Notes: a model not told the origin generated them from the letters alone. 64,000 nucleotides of DNA from Rhodococcus qingshengii (GCF_021025955.1 NZ_JAJNCL010000009.1:186001-250000), one strand, 5' to 3'; counted from the first letter of the stretch, positions 43,345 to 52,533 are shown. Made by a program: numbers and translations.

Positions 43345-44081
43345 GCATCACAACGACAGAGCCACGGACGGTCCCGAAGGCGCCCACTCGGTCCAGGATC
43401 GGTTCCGTCCTACAACTGCACACAGTCGCGTGGCCGTTGCTGATCGCCTGGCCGGTGGGCATCCTGTTGATCTCGTTCCTGATCAGCTTCACTATCTACG
43501 CGATCGTCGGGAACGATGAGGGTGAAGGATTCACCGGCAGTGTGTTCTCGGTTTACGGTTTCGTGCTGGCGTTCTACCTCCAGTCGATGACGCAGACGTT
43601 CCCATTCGCGCTCGGACTGAGCGTGACTCGACGCGAGTTCTTTACTGCCACAGCGGTAATGGCGCTGGCACAGTCCGCAGTCTTCGCAATTGCGCTGCAA
43701 CTGCTGTCCGTGGTGGAGTCCGCCACCAACGGCTGGGGTGTGCACATGCGCATGTTCGGCATCGCACGCTATTTCACCGACAACACCGCCGTACAGTTGC
43801 TCGCGCTGTTCGCGACGCTGCTGCTGACCAGTTCGATCGCAATGCTGACAGGTGCGATCTACCAGCGGTGGAGGACCACCGGCCTACTCGCCTCCCTCAC
43901 CGGACTTTTCGGCTTGCTCGGCCTGTCAGCGATCCTGATCACGTGGGCTGGATGGTGGCCGGCGATCGGTTCGTGGTTCGCCGACACCACCCGAGTTGTA
44001 CCGATGGCACTACTCCCCCTGGCTCTTGCCATCGCCTGCATCGCCGGAGCCTGGACAACATTGCGTCGCGCAACGCCGTGA
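43341..44081 (+). CDS. ABC transporter permease
   Basis: 246 residues, six predicted transmembrane helices (about 33-55, 69-90, 108-130, 150-172, 180-200, 212-232). ATG overlaps the ATPase stop (ATGA). Pattern LQSMTQTFPFALGLSVTRREFF is typical of ABC-2 type permeases. Partner of the ATPase. A terminator hairpin follows. Confidence 0.88.
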   Translation: MSITTTEPRTVPKAPTRSRIGSVLQLHTVAWPLLIAWPVGILLISFLISFTIYAIVGNDEGEGFTGSVFSVYGFVLAFYLQSMTQTFPFALGLSVTRREFFTATAVMALAQSAVFAIALQLLSVVESATNGWGVHMRMFGIARYFTDNTAVQLLALFATLLLTSSIAMLTGAIYQRWRTTGLLASLTGLFGLLGLSAILITWAGWWPAIGSWFADTTRVVPMALLPLALAIACIAGAWTTLRRATP

Positions 44082-44152
44082 CCGCGCAATCATGTGCGAC
44101 GCCACATGTCGCGCCGTCTCGGAGTGCTCCTCGGATCAAAACCGTCTAGACA

Positions 44153-44189
44153 GCTCGTCCCCCTCCCTGAGCCAGGAAGGGGGACGAGC
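44153..44189 (+). terminator. Terminator after the ABC operon
   Basis: 15-base arms GCTCGTCCCCCTCCC and GGAAGGGGGACGAGC with one mismatch around a seven-base loop, 72 bases after the permease stop. Confidence 0.8.
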
Positions 44190-44229
44190 GTCGCAACAGG
44201 GTGCTATCCAGTCCCCGATTTGGTCCGCT

Positions 44230-44721
44230 CTACTGCCGAGCCACCCGCTCTACAAAACTCGAAGCCCGCAGCACCAGTTCATCTTTCCGATCCTGGCGCG
44301 CAGCGGCGGCATCGTAGCCGGCATAAGGGAGCGGGGGGTCGTTACGAACGTTGTCCGAGCACTGGAAGTCTCGGCGGATCAGTGTTCCGACCGTGCTGCC
44401 ACGTCGACCAGCGGGCCCGGCCAACTTGGCGCCGTAGAAGACGACCTCGTTGGGAAGTCGCGTGTCTCGGCACCAAGAACACTGGGCGCGCGACCGCGGA
44501 GTGGCCTCCGCTTGAACGAGCAAGACTCCGATGGTCTCCCCGTCGAGTGTCGGGACGATCGTGTAGGCGCGTCGGCCCATTTTGGGATCTCGCCAGCCCA
44601 GATAGTCGAGAGCGTCGAAGTCGATGGTGCCGAAGCCGTCTGGCAAGGTGAGGTCGGACTTCTCCTTGCGACTCGCGTTGACGAGGCTGGAACGGATAGA
44701 TGTATCGGTCAGAATGATCAT
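44230..44721 (-). CDS. FBP-domain protein (EF-G-binding-like treble-clef zinc finger)
   Basis: 163 residues. The C-terminal half has a zinc-finger pattern CSWCRDTRLPNEVVFYGAKLA with further Cys in RRDFQCSDNVR, as in FusB-type proteins that bind elongation factor G and can confer fusidic acid tolerance. N-terminal half is helical. A start at 44721 follows a weak site. The actinobacterial members are of unknown role. Convergent with the ABC operon. Confidence 0.82.
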   Translation of the reverse strand: MIILTDTSIRSSLVNASRKEKSDLTLPDGFGTIDFDALDYLGWRDPKMGRRAYTIVPTLDGETIGVLLVQAEATPRSRAQCSWCRDTRLPNEVVFYGAKLAGPAGRRGSTVGTLIRRDFQCSDNVRNDPPLPYAGYDAAAARQDRKDELVLRASSFVERVARQ

Positions 44722-44902
44722 GGGTATATACCAATCGTGGCTCGGTGAAGGTGGGCACAGCTCATGGCCCGATCAGCACCAAGTGCTGTCGGGTCCGAAG
44801 TGCGCTATCTGTCGCCGGCGAAGACGACGCCGACAACCCCCTCACACCCATGGGGCTTCACCGTGTACGTAACCACACCGCGATGGTAGCTACAGGCAAG
44901 CG

Positions 44903-45529
44903 TCACGGGCCACTCGATTTATCAGTCACGCACACCGCAGCGAACTCGTACCAAGGTCCGCCGAGGTGAGTTGCGGAGAAATCATCGAACCCCGAAGGCG
45001 CGCCCGCGGGCGAGTACGCCCACCCACTGGAGGTAATGAACATGCTGTCGTTGTCGATGAAGTAGACCTCACCGGGACGTACGACATGGGCACTACTGAT
45101 ATCGAACTGGCCGATCTCGAGCTCTTCGACAGTCGATCCAGGCTGCTCCAGCAGAGCAATCGCGATGGTCTCGAACTCGCCGCTCTTGTCGAGGAAAGTT
45201 GCTGGTGGCATCAACAACACCGCAGCGATAACGGCAACCGGAGAGGGCAGGATCCACCACGCCCACCGTCGGTCCTGGCCGAGGACGTAGAGCGTACGTA
45301 CCGCCCACACCAGACCAACAACGATCAAGGTGAGCAGAGCCGCAGCGTTGACGAGGAGAGGATCGAACCACCTGAAGTCACCGAATGGCGAAGGCCACCA
45401 TCCGTAATGCCGTCAGACCAACGCAATAAGCGGAAAAACGGTGAATGCCAAAAGAATCGGCCCCGGTGGCTTGGACGACGCCGGCGGGTCAGCTACCAAC
45501 CATTCACCCAGCGACTTCGGCCTTCTCAT
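44903..45529 (-). pseudogene. Membrane protein gene interrupted by an in-frame TGA
   Basis: An upstream part from the ATG at 45529 (MRRPKSLGEW, ending in a hydrophobic stretch ILLAFTVFPLIALV) meets TGA at 45415-45413 and continues in the same frame with RHYGWWPSPFGDFRWFDP, further helices and a 90-residue external domain to 44903. Reading the TGA as Trp (TGG) gives a single continuous helix, so a G-to-A change is the simplest cause. A TTG restart at 45328 could still yield a shorter product. Upstream start could also be 45607 or 45553. Confidence 0.6.
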
Positions 45530-45710
45530 CACCCCACCGTATCTGCAGGTCATGGCAAACTCAGCTACATGGCGAACACCTTTGCAGTACAAGCACTCTC
45601 GTTCCACTCACAACATCCACCGCAGCGATCGGCACTCTGCGCCGCAACCGGCACAAATAGATAATCTGCACAATCCGTACAAACAACGCGAATCGTGCGA
45701 CAATCGGACG

Positions 45711-47375
45711 GTGAACGAGACCGCGAGTGGAGTTTCGCACCCGTACCGATCGCGACTGTCGACCGTCGGCATCCTCTTCGCCGCCGGCCTGCTGTGGTCC
45801 ACTCCCCTCTCCGCAGCCACGCCCACCGAAACCGGGCCGGCCAGTTGCGTACCATTCGGAACCGCCCAACTGCCACCAGGTGCGCCCTCCGGTGGAGGTC
45901 GAGTCGGGTTGGCAAACCTACCGACATTCACCAGTTCAACCGCCCCCGGCTCGGTCGAGATCCGCACGCCAACTACCCAATTCAATCGTTTCTGGGACTT
46001 CGCGCTCGTCGACCACGACTTACTCGCTCGGCCGCGAGAGCCAGGCACATCAACGGCTGAACCGTGGCGTTTCGTGCCGATGCCCGACTGCCTGCGTGGA
46101 CGACTGGTCGGGATATCACTGGACGACGACGAACTCGTCGCGGTCGACGACAACGGCTGGATCTACACGATGGACAACGCCTCCCAGGACCCGCTCGTAT
46201 GGAACTGGACCTCAGCGTGGGGTGCGCCCCTGTGGAGCGGCACAGGTCGACAACTTCCAGGAGACCGGCCGAACGGGTGGGCACTGAGCGTCTCGTCGCC
46301 TTGGGACAATCAAACTTTCACCGACATCGCAGGACGGATTCACTTCGTCGGACTCGCCAAGATGACGATGATCCCCACGCTGACCGCGGACGGCAGCCGA
46401 ATAACCTACGCAGACCCGTGGCTGCCCAACGACGACAGCTACGAGATCGGCGGCCCGCTCGGCGGGCGGTTCCAGGCGGACTCGCTGTCGGCGGCCGGAT
46501 CAACCACTTTCGTGATGAACAAGTACGGCGACATGTACACCCGCACATTTGATTTCGATTCTTCGGGATCGGACTCGATCTTCTTCCGCTACAGCTGGGA
46601 AGATCAGTCGGACAAGCCGTCGGCACCCAACCTCGTGGCCGAAACGCTGGACCGCAGCACCGCCGCGATCCAACTTCCGGCGCCCGACTGGGTGCACCAG
46701 CCCAAGATTCCCGGTGAAGTCACATCCGCGATCAGTGTGTACTCACTCGGTCCCGGCCCGAACCGGCGTGAGTTGCGTGTCGAGGGCCGCCGCGGCGCCG
46801 AATCCGGTTTCTGGCACAAGGATCTCGTCGGGGATGCTTGGGAGTTCACGCCGACCGGCGCGTCCCTCCTCGGCACACTGATCGAAAACGCGCCGACAGA
46901 CCGGTCGACGGATACCCTGTCCCCCGCTGCCCCCTGGCACTTGTCCACGACCTTGCCCGCCCGCGACGGTGCCATCGACGGTCAGGCTCTGATCGACATC
47001 GGGTTTCCGTACTCTGTGGTGGATCCGCGCGTGCTCGACGCGATCGGCCAGCACGCACAACCGTCCGGATACCGACTGGACGTGGACCATTTCGACCCGG
47101 TCGCCACCACCCGGACCGCGACCGTGACTGCACCGGATGGCACGGTTCTTCCGGTCGTCCTGCACACCGCCGACGGACTACGGATGACTCCCCGCGCATC
47201 CGGCCTCGATGCCGATCCGCGCCACCTCGTCGGGGCAATCGAGATCCCGTCGGACGCGTACGCGGATCGGGCATCGAACCCCGCTCTGGACGCGTTCGTG
47301 CAGGACTGGATGCGCGGAAACCACATTGCCGCGATCACGCTCAGCGCCACCGACCACGACTTGGTGATCCGCTAG
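45711..47375 (+). CDS. Secreted hypothetical protein, beta-rich
   Basis: 554 residues from the GTG at 45711. Sec signal peptide (RSRLSTVGILFAAGLLWSTPLSAATP). The rest is beta-rich with repeated DDNGWIYTMDNA, WGAPLWSGTG and FVMNKYGDMYTRTFD motifs resembling blades of a beta-propeller. No membrane anchor or catalytic motif seen. Longer in-frame readings upstream have no signal peptide and pass through the divergent pseudogene, so are rejected. Family not recognised; a cell-surface role is inferred. Confidence 0.75.
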   Translation: MNETASGVSHPYRSRLSTVGILFAAGLLWSTPLSAATPTETGPASCVPFGTAQLPPGAPSGGGRVGLANLPTFTSSTAPGSVEIRTPTTQFNRFWDFALVDHDLLARPREPGTSTAEPWRFVPMPDCLRGRLVGISLDDDELVAVDDNGWIYTMDNASQDPLVWNWTSAWGAPLWSGTGRQLPGDRPNGWALSVSSPWDNQTFTDIAGRIHFVGLAKMTMIPTLTADGSRITYADPWLPNDDSYEIGGPLGGRFQADSLSAAGSTTFVMNKYGDMYTRTFDFDSSGSDSIFFRYSWEDQSDKPSAPNLVAETLDRSTAAIQLPAPDWVHQPKIPGEVTSAISVYSLGPGPNRRELRVEGRRGAESGFWHKDLVGDAWEFTPTGASLLGTLIENAPTDRSTDTLSPAAPWHLSTTLPARDGAIDGQALIDIGFPYSVVDPRVLDAIGQHAQPSGYRLDVDHFDPVATTRTATVTAPDGTVLPVVLHTADGLRMTPRASGLDADPRHLVGAIEIPSDAYADRASNPALDAFVQDWMRGNHIAAITLSATDHDLVIR

Positions 47376-47421
47376 CCGAAACCAGCGCCGTCCACCGTGT
47401 CACCTCGATTAGGCTCAGCAG

Positions 47422-48675
47422 ATGGTCGACACCACACCCGACGTGCCGATATCACCCGTCGACGCTGCGAGCTTCCAGCTCGGTGTGGATGTCCAGCCGT
47501 ACCTGGTCACTATTGCCGGACTGCTCTCTCCGGGTGGCTTCGTCGATCGAGACGGTCGACCTGATCTAGTGCGACTTCACCGCACACTCGCCGCTCACAT
47601 CGCGCAGGAGCCACTACTGCGGCAACGACCGGTTATGCGGAACGGGTCATGGTGGTGGACGGAAAACGACATCGACTTCGACCTCCATCTCTCGCTTGAC
47701 GAACGCGGGCCTACAGAACCCGACTTCGAAGCCGTCTGTGGTCGACTCGTGATGCAACCCCTCGACACCACCCGACCGTTGTGGCACATCGCCTTCGTTC
47801 CTGCAGCTCGACCGGGTCTGTGCGGCATCGTCATCCGAGTGCATCACGCGGTTCTCGACGGCGCCAGAGCCAGCGACCTTTTCGAGCGCTTGTTCGCCTC
47901 GCCTGATTCGAGAAGAATCGACCCGGGCGCTCCCGTGCCAAACATCCCTCCGAAGGCCGCCGGTTCCCTCGACCTCCTCCGATTTCGAATCGGTACTTTC
48001 CTGCACCGGCCAATCCGATCACGGGTGTTGCTGGGCGCCATTGGTCCCACGAGATCGATCTCGTCCGTCAACGTCGGCACCTCTCTGATCGAGCATGCCG
48101 CGCAGCAAGCGGGAGGCACTTTGAACGATGCCTATCTCGTTGCGGTGGGCGGCGGACTGCGATTCATCCTCCAAGAATGCGGCGAGCCCATCCCCAAGTC
48201 GATTGCGGTATCGGTACCCGTCGCAGTCACAGCGATCGGTAGCGCACGCAATGCCGTCGGGTTCATGATCATCGACCTCCCACTTCGCGAAACCGACCCA
48301 CAACGCACAGTCGCGATCGTCGCGAAGCAAACTGCTGCGGCCAAACCTTCCGCACGCGCTGCGGGAACGACCTTTCGGTCACCGCGTATCGCCGGCATTT
48401 TCGACAAGCTCGCAAAGCGGCAGCACATGATCGGTGCAGTCGTGTCCAACGTCCATGGACCGAGCGGCCCGCTCACGCTCGACGGGGCAGCGCTCGTCGA
48501 ACTCTGGCCTCTGGGCCCGTTGGCGGGCAATGTCCGCGTCGGCTTCACCGCACCGTCCTACAACGACACATTCTGGATCGGAATTCAGGCCGATGCCGAG
48601 CATCTCCCACCTGCAAGCAAGATCGCCCGAGCCGTCGAACGGACTCTCGACGAAATAGCCAGCACTGCACACTGA
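47422..48675 (+). CDS. Wax ester synthase/diacylglycerol acyltransferase family protein
   Basis: 417 residues. The catalytic motif HHAVLDG (HHxxxDG) lies at about residue 140, and PLWHIAFVPAARPGLCG precedes it. Later VVSNVHGPSGPLTLDG matches the C-terminal family block. These enzymes join an acyl-CoA to a diacylglycerol or fatty alcohol to give triacylglycerol or wax esters, the storage lipids of rhodococci. N-terminus MVDTTPDVPISPVDAASF is slightly atypical. Forty-six bases after the secreted-protein gene. Confidence 0.88.
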   Translation: MVDTTPDVPISPVDAASFQLGVDVQPYLVTIAGLLSPGGFVDRDGRPDLVRLHRTLAAHIAQEPLLRQRPVMRNGSWWWTENDIDFDLHLSLDERGPTEPDFEAVCGRLVMQPLDTTRPLWHIAFVPAARPGLCGIVIRVHHAVLDGARASDLFERLFASPDSRRIDPGAPVPNIPPKAAGSLDLLRFRIGTFLHRPIRSRVLLGAIGPTRSISSVNVGTSLIEHAAQQAGGTLNDAYLVAVGGGLRFILQECGEPIPKSIAVSVPVAVTAIGSARNAVGFMIIDLPLRETDPQRTVAIVAKQTAAAKPSARAAGTTFRSPRIAGIFDKLAKRQHMIGAVVSNVHGPSGPLTLDGAALVELWPLGPLAGNVRVGFTAPSYNDTFWIGIQADAEHLPPASKIARAVERTLDEIASTAH

Positions 48676-48812
48676 CTGGATCTACTGCCACTATCCGATG
48701 CACCTCGCCGCTTGGGTAACGGATACTGTCGAGACGTCTCGACAACATCTCCACTGATTCGAGCCTGCAAGCCGGTGTCGTCACGACACGATCGTCACGA
48801 GGAAGGCGAAAG

Positions 48813-49697
48813 ATGTTCACACCTGCAGAATTCGGCAAGGTCTCGGTACTGGTTCCTGAGAACGGTGGTGCCGTCCCCTACGGAAACACCGTGGTAGTGC
48901 ACGGATCTGAAAGCACGCTCGTCATCGACCCCTCGCTATCCCTCGACCGAGATCCCGTAGGTGCAGATCTCGTATTCGTCAGCCACGGGCACGAGGACCA
49001 CATCGCCGGACTACGCCATTTCGACACCCCGGCCTATGCACACCACCTCGACGCACCCGCAGTCGCATCCCTCGACACGATGCTCACCAATTACGGCCTT
49101 CCTCCGAACGAACGAGTCGAGGTCCAGCAGTCGATTGCCACGCAATACGGCATACCCCCGACCCACGAGAACGTGTCGGGGATCGCGGGCGGCCACGTCT
49201 TCGACCTCGGCGACCGCACTGCGACAGTCATTCATTTGCCAGGGCACACCCGCGGACACTGCGGGGTCCTCGTCGAACCCGACGGCTTCTTCTACGTCGC
49301 CGACATCGACCTCACCTCCTTCGGCCCGATGTACGGCGACCTGGGTAGCAGCGTCAACGACTTCCTCGACTCCATCGACCACGTCGCAACGATCGACGCA
49401 CGCTGGTACGGAACCTTCCACCAGAAAGGCGTGGTCGAGGGCAGCGACGAGTTCCGTCGCCGGTTGTCCGCCTACCGAGACAAACTACTGAGCCGCGAAG
49501 ACCGTCTCCTCCAATTCCTCGGCGAACCAAAACTCTTGGAAGACATAGTCGCTCATCGACTCGTCTACCGCCCCCACGTATCGGCCCCGTACGTCGACGC
49601 CGTCGAACGACGGACAGCTCAGCTACATCTCGAACGACTCATCGCATCCGGTGCCGTCACAGTAGACGAAAACAAGGTGTTTCGCCGGACCCTCTGA
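48813..49697 (+). CDS. Metallo-beta-lactamase-fold hydrolase
   Basis: 294 residues. HGHEDH is the HxHxDH metal site (about residue 56), followed by HLPGHTRGHCGV (His ligand) and FFYVADIDL (Asp ligand). GLYOXALASE-II-like two-metal site; a C-terminal helical extension of about 70 residues is unlike plain glyoxalase II. AGGAAGG lies six bases upstream. Substrate unknown. Confidence 0.9.
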   Translation: MFTPAEFGKVSVLVPENGGAVPYGNTVVVHGSESTLVIDPSLSLDRDPVGADLVFVSHGHEDHIAGLRHFDTPAYAHHLDAPAVASLDTMLTNYGLPPNERVEVQQSIATQYGIPPTHENVSGIAGGHVFDLGDRTATVIHLPGHTRGHCGVLVEPDGFFYVADIDLTSFGPMYGDLGSSVNDFLDSIDHVATIDARWYGTFHQKGVVEGSDEFRRRLSAYRDKLLSREDRLLQFLGEPKLLEDIVAHRLVYRPHVSAPYVDAVERRTAQLHLERLIASGAVTVDENKVFRRTL

Positions 49698-49768
49698 CAT
49701 CCCTGGCGAACTGATCGCGCCCTTTTCGGATACTTCCGAAAATCGGACCGAAGTTCACCGAAAAAAAT

Positions 49769-49795
49769 CTGGCACTCAAGGTTGCAGAGTGCCAG
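49769..49795 (+). promoter_or_regulatory. CIRCE element (HrcA operator)
   Basis: CTGGCACTC, exactly nine bases, GAGTGCCAG. CIRCE is TTAGCACTC-N9-GAGTGCTAA and is bound by the heat-shock repressor HrcA; the arms here extend to 12 perfect bases (49766-49798). It lies about 90 bases upstream of the hsp20 start, with a possible -10 TATCAT at 49806-49811. Confidence 0.88.
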
Positions 49796-49885
49796 ATTCG
49801 TTGGTTATCATGTTCTCGCACAGTGAGTTCGGTCGCCGTCGAGGTGACGGTGACCTTTCTTCGACGATACGGGAGGTGTGTTGCT

Positions 49886-50347
49886 GTGCTTCGTTTCGAT
49901 CCTTTCACCGACATCGACGCGATCACCAAATCCTTGCTTGCTACCGGAACCGGTAGTAACCGAAGTCCACGCTTCATGCCAATGGACCTCTACAAGATCG
50001 ATGACCACTACGTTCTGCACGCCGATCTTCCCGGCGTCGACCCAGGATCGGTGGACGTACAGGTAGACGGCTCGACCCTGACCTTGACCGCGCACCGCAG
50101 TGCCCTCTCCGAAGAGGGAGTGACATGGTTGGCCGGCGAACGTTTCACGGGTACGTACAGAAGGCAGCTGTCCATCAGTGAGGACATCGATTCCGAGCGA
50201 ATCGTCGCCTCGTACGACAACGGCGTATTGACCGTGACCTTGCCGATCGCCGAGAAGGCAAAACCGAGGCGGATCGAAATCTCGTCGGGGCCGCCGTCCC
50301 GCACTGCGAACTCCGAGTCAGAAGCTCAGGGTCAGATCGAGGCCTGA
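49886..50347 (+). CDS. Small heat-shock protein, Hsp20/alpha-crystallin family
   Basis: 153 residues from GTG with GGGAGG at nine bases. Alpha-crystallin domain about 38-130: MDLYKIDDHYVLHADLPGVDPGSVDVQVDGSTLTLTAHR, then FTGTYRRQLSISEDIDSERIVASYDNGVLTVTLPIAE (NGVLTVTLP is the diagnostic end). ATP-independent holdase for unfolding proteins. The CIRCE upstream indicates HrcA control. Confidence 0.95.
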   Translation: MLRFDPFTDIDAITKSLLATGTGSNRSPRFMPMDLYKIDDHYVLHADLPGVDPGSVDVQVDGSTLTLTAHRSALSEEGVTWLAGERFTGTYRRQLSISEDIDSERIVASYDNGVLTVTLPIAEKAKPRRIEISSGPPSRTANSESEAQGQIEA

Positions 50348-50453
50348 CCTGTTCGGCCTGTAGCGCTACCCATACATCGGGATCGCACCGCAATTCTGCG
50401 GCGCATTGTGCGAAATCGCCTGCACAAGAACCGCTCATCCCAGGAGGTCCACT

Positions 50454-50597
50454 ATGTCCGCGACAACCATGGCCCCCGCCACCACCCTGGCCGAACCGGT
50501 CGTCTGGAACGAAGACCCGCAGCGGCAAAAGTGGTGGAAACGCATACTCGCAACCAGCCCGCCGGAGAATCCCCACAATGAAGAATTTCAACCCTGA
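50454..50597 (+). CDS. Small hypothetical protein downstream of hsp20
   Basis: 47 residues with AGGAGG six bases before the ATG, an unusually good site. MSATTMAPATTLAEP, then a Trp-rich basic stretch WNEDPQRQKWWKRIL. It follows hsp20 after 106 bases and is closed by a strong terminator, so may be heat-induced with it. No family recognised. Confidence 0.65.
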   Translation: MSATTMAPATTLAEPVVWNEDPQRQKWWKRILATSPPENPHNEEFQP

Positions 50598-50643
50598 CAG
50601 GCCCAGACCGATCTCGACGCGTGCGGGCACCCGCAACTGATAC

Positions 50644-50683
50644 GGCGCCTTCCGTCCGTTCATCCTGGCGGACGGAAGGCGCC
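50644..50683 (+). terminator. Strong terminator
   Basis: Perfect 15-base arms GGCGCCTTCCGTCCG and CGGACGGAAGGCGCC around a ten-base loop, 46 bases after the small gene. One of the longest perfect stems in the window. Confidence 0.88.
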
Positions 50684-50956
50684 GTTCAGGCGTCTTTGCA
50701 CACACGCAGCTTGCAGGTCGTTCACCGTGCAATCTGCGCATACCAGCCGGCACTCGAGAGAAGAACCGCCCGAAATGGGCGAAGCAGGACGAAACACTCA
50801 CACACCCAGGACGAAGCTCGCCGCCGCCCTCCAACCGTGACATGTACGGTTAATATGTAAACGTCAGTGACCTCACTGGCGTTCACCGGCCTCGTCGGTC
50901 CCCTGAATTGTGTGGCCGTCGAGGTCGTCTCATGTCGCCACCCAACGTGGCAGTGG

Positions 50957-51190
50957 TCAGGCTTCTGCACTCGACGGCGGCGAAGCCGTCGCCAGACCCT
51001 CCAGAAGGATTGCCAGGCCGCGCTCGAGTTCGTCCTGCCCGTCGTAGTGAGCCATGATCGTAGCCATCGACCGTAACCTCGGAAACTCGGCGAGCGGAAG
51101 CCGATGCAGACCGAACCGGAGGAGATCGTCTGTCTCCTCGGAATTTTCGGATACTGCCCTGGCTGAACCTGGATTGTCCGGTCAGCGCCA
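50957..51190 (-). pseudogene. TetR C-terminal domain remnant
   Basis: A 77-codon minus-strand frame with no plausible start reads SEETDDLLRFGLHRLPLAEF, then PRLRSMATIMAHYDGQDELE and RGLAILLEGLATAS, which fits the ligand-domain end of TetR/AcrR regulators (the E-R-GL-LLLxGL pattern). The N-terminal DNA-binding half is absent. Just upstream, in another frame, a truncated pentapeptide-repeat gene ends, so the region is a junction of two broken genes. Confidence 0.6.
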
Positions 51191-51545
51191 CGAAATCGAA
51201 ACGGCAGTCGGATAATTCGGATTCAAAGACGGAGATCGCACCCCGAGCAAAACTGAGATCAATCCCTTCCAACATGAGATACCGGATGTCCAATCCACCG
51301 CTACCCGCAGACAGGCCACGCACATCTACCAGACCATCGTCGGTCCCCGCCCATGGGGAGACGAGAGTGTGGGGCGGCTTGACGATCCGCGACTGATCGA
51401 GCAGCTGCGCCCGTAAATTATCGACGTCCTCATCTGACCAACGTCGACGTAGGGAGGTGATCGCGGACCGGTTCACGGATTCGATAGTATCGGCAAAATC
51501 CCCAGCGATTGGCTGCGGCTGCCCAAGAAGCGAACCACCACGCAT
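51165..51545 (-). pseudogene. 3'-truncated pentapeptide-repeat protein gene
   Basis: About 127 codons from an ATG at 51545 (51605 possible). After SLRRRWSDEDVDNLRAQLLD comes a degenerate pentapeptide series: LDIRYLMLEGIDLSF, FESELSDCRFDFVALTG. In-frame translation continues to about 50883 but loses all similarity at about 51165, where the TetR remnant takes over in a different frame. The frame end is therefore artificial. Confidence 0.5.
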
Positions 51546-51720
51546 CAGCACTTCGGTAGGAATCACTTCTCGGAGCGCGCAAAACAGCCGGACCGTGAAA
51601 TGCACGGCCCGGCTGTAGCGCTCACGCGCACCAAGTGGAACTCGGAGTTAACTCGGGTACTGAAACCGGTCGTGTACGAGTCGTTGACTCATCCCCGGAT
51701 CAGTATCGAATTATTCACTC

Positions 51721-52533
51721 TCACAAGTTGATTACGTCGCCCACAAAGATCTGATCGGGATTGACGATCTGTGGATTCATGTCCCACACCTGCTGCCAGG
51801 TGAGACCTCGTTCTGCCGCGAGGTCGAACAATGTATCACCGGCTGCAACGACTACCTCTGAGCCGGACGCTGGAGTCTCCGACTCCGGAATGCTTTCTAC
51901 CGGTGCAGATTCGGATGCCTCAGAGTAGACAACGGGCACAGGCGCCGGTTCCGGTGCAAATTCGGGTGCTACGTCCTGTGCCGGCACGGGCGCGGGCGCG
52001 GGCGCGGGAACAATACTCGACCCGGTATCGCACGCCCCGATCGAACCCAGGAAGGACATGGGATCGACTGCGCCTCCACTGTGAATGCGGAGGTGCAGAT
52101 GTGGACCGGTGGAGCTACCGGTGTTACCCGTTGCCCCGATCTGGTCGCCTACCTCGACGTGTTGCCCCACACCGACCCATGTTTCGGAGAGGTGGCCCAT
52201 CTGAATCTGCTCGCCACTGTCCGCTTCCAACTGGATGTACGTTCCGTATCCACCCGGATCATTTGGTCCGGCAACAGAAATCGTGCCCGATGTCGGCGCG
52301 TGGAGCGCGGTGCCGACGTTGACAGCGAAGTCGACTCCGTCATGTCCTGCGTGGTACCCCTGCGAAAGTGATCCGCTTACCGGCCACTCCCAACTGCAAC
52401 TCGCCGACCAGCCCTGCGCACCGGCGGTACCTGCATTGACAATTGCTCCGGCCCCCACAAGGGCGCCCAGTCCTGCAGTTACGGCGATGAATCGTTTTGT
52501 GCTGGAAGGCTTGTGTTTTCTGTGCTTACTCAT
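51721..52533 (-). CDS. Secreted M23 peptidase with LysM domain
   Basis: 270 residues from the ATG at 52533 (AAGGA upstream). Signal peptide, then M23 (LytM) domain about 45-170: HAGHDGVDFAVNVGTALHAP (HxxxD zinc site) and STGPHLHLRIH (HxH). An Ala/Pro-rich linker follows, and a LysM domain at the C-terminus (VVAAGDTLFDLAAERGLTWQQVWDMNPQIV) binds peptidoglycan. It cuts cell-wall cross-links. The order, with LysM last, is typical of Rpf-like and LytM cell-wall enzymes of rhodococci. Confidence 0.93.
   Translation of the reverse strand: MSKHRKHKPSSTKRFIAVTAGLGALVGAGAIVNAGTAGAQGWSASCSWEWPVSGSLSQGYHAGHDGVDFAVNVGTALHAPTSGTISVAGPNDPGGYGTYIQLEADSGEQIQMGHLSETWVGVGQHVEVGDQIGATGNTGSSTGPHLHLRIHSGGAVDPMSFLGSIGACDTGSSIVPAPAPAPVPAQDVAPEFAPEPAPVPVVYSEASESAPVESIPESETPASGSEVVVAAGDTLFDLAAERGLTWQQVWDMNPQIVNPDQIFVGDVINL

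Noticed and set aside
33659..45610. Second att site or integrase gene closing the accessory region
   Set aside because: I looked for a repeat of the tRNA 3' end and for integrase motifs and found neither in the window.
50883..51605. A single 240-residue protein
   Set aside because: Similarity changes frame at about 51165; it is two broken genes read through by chance.
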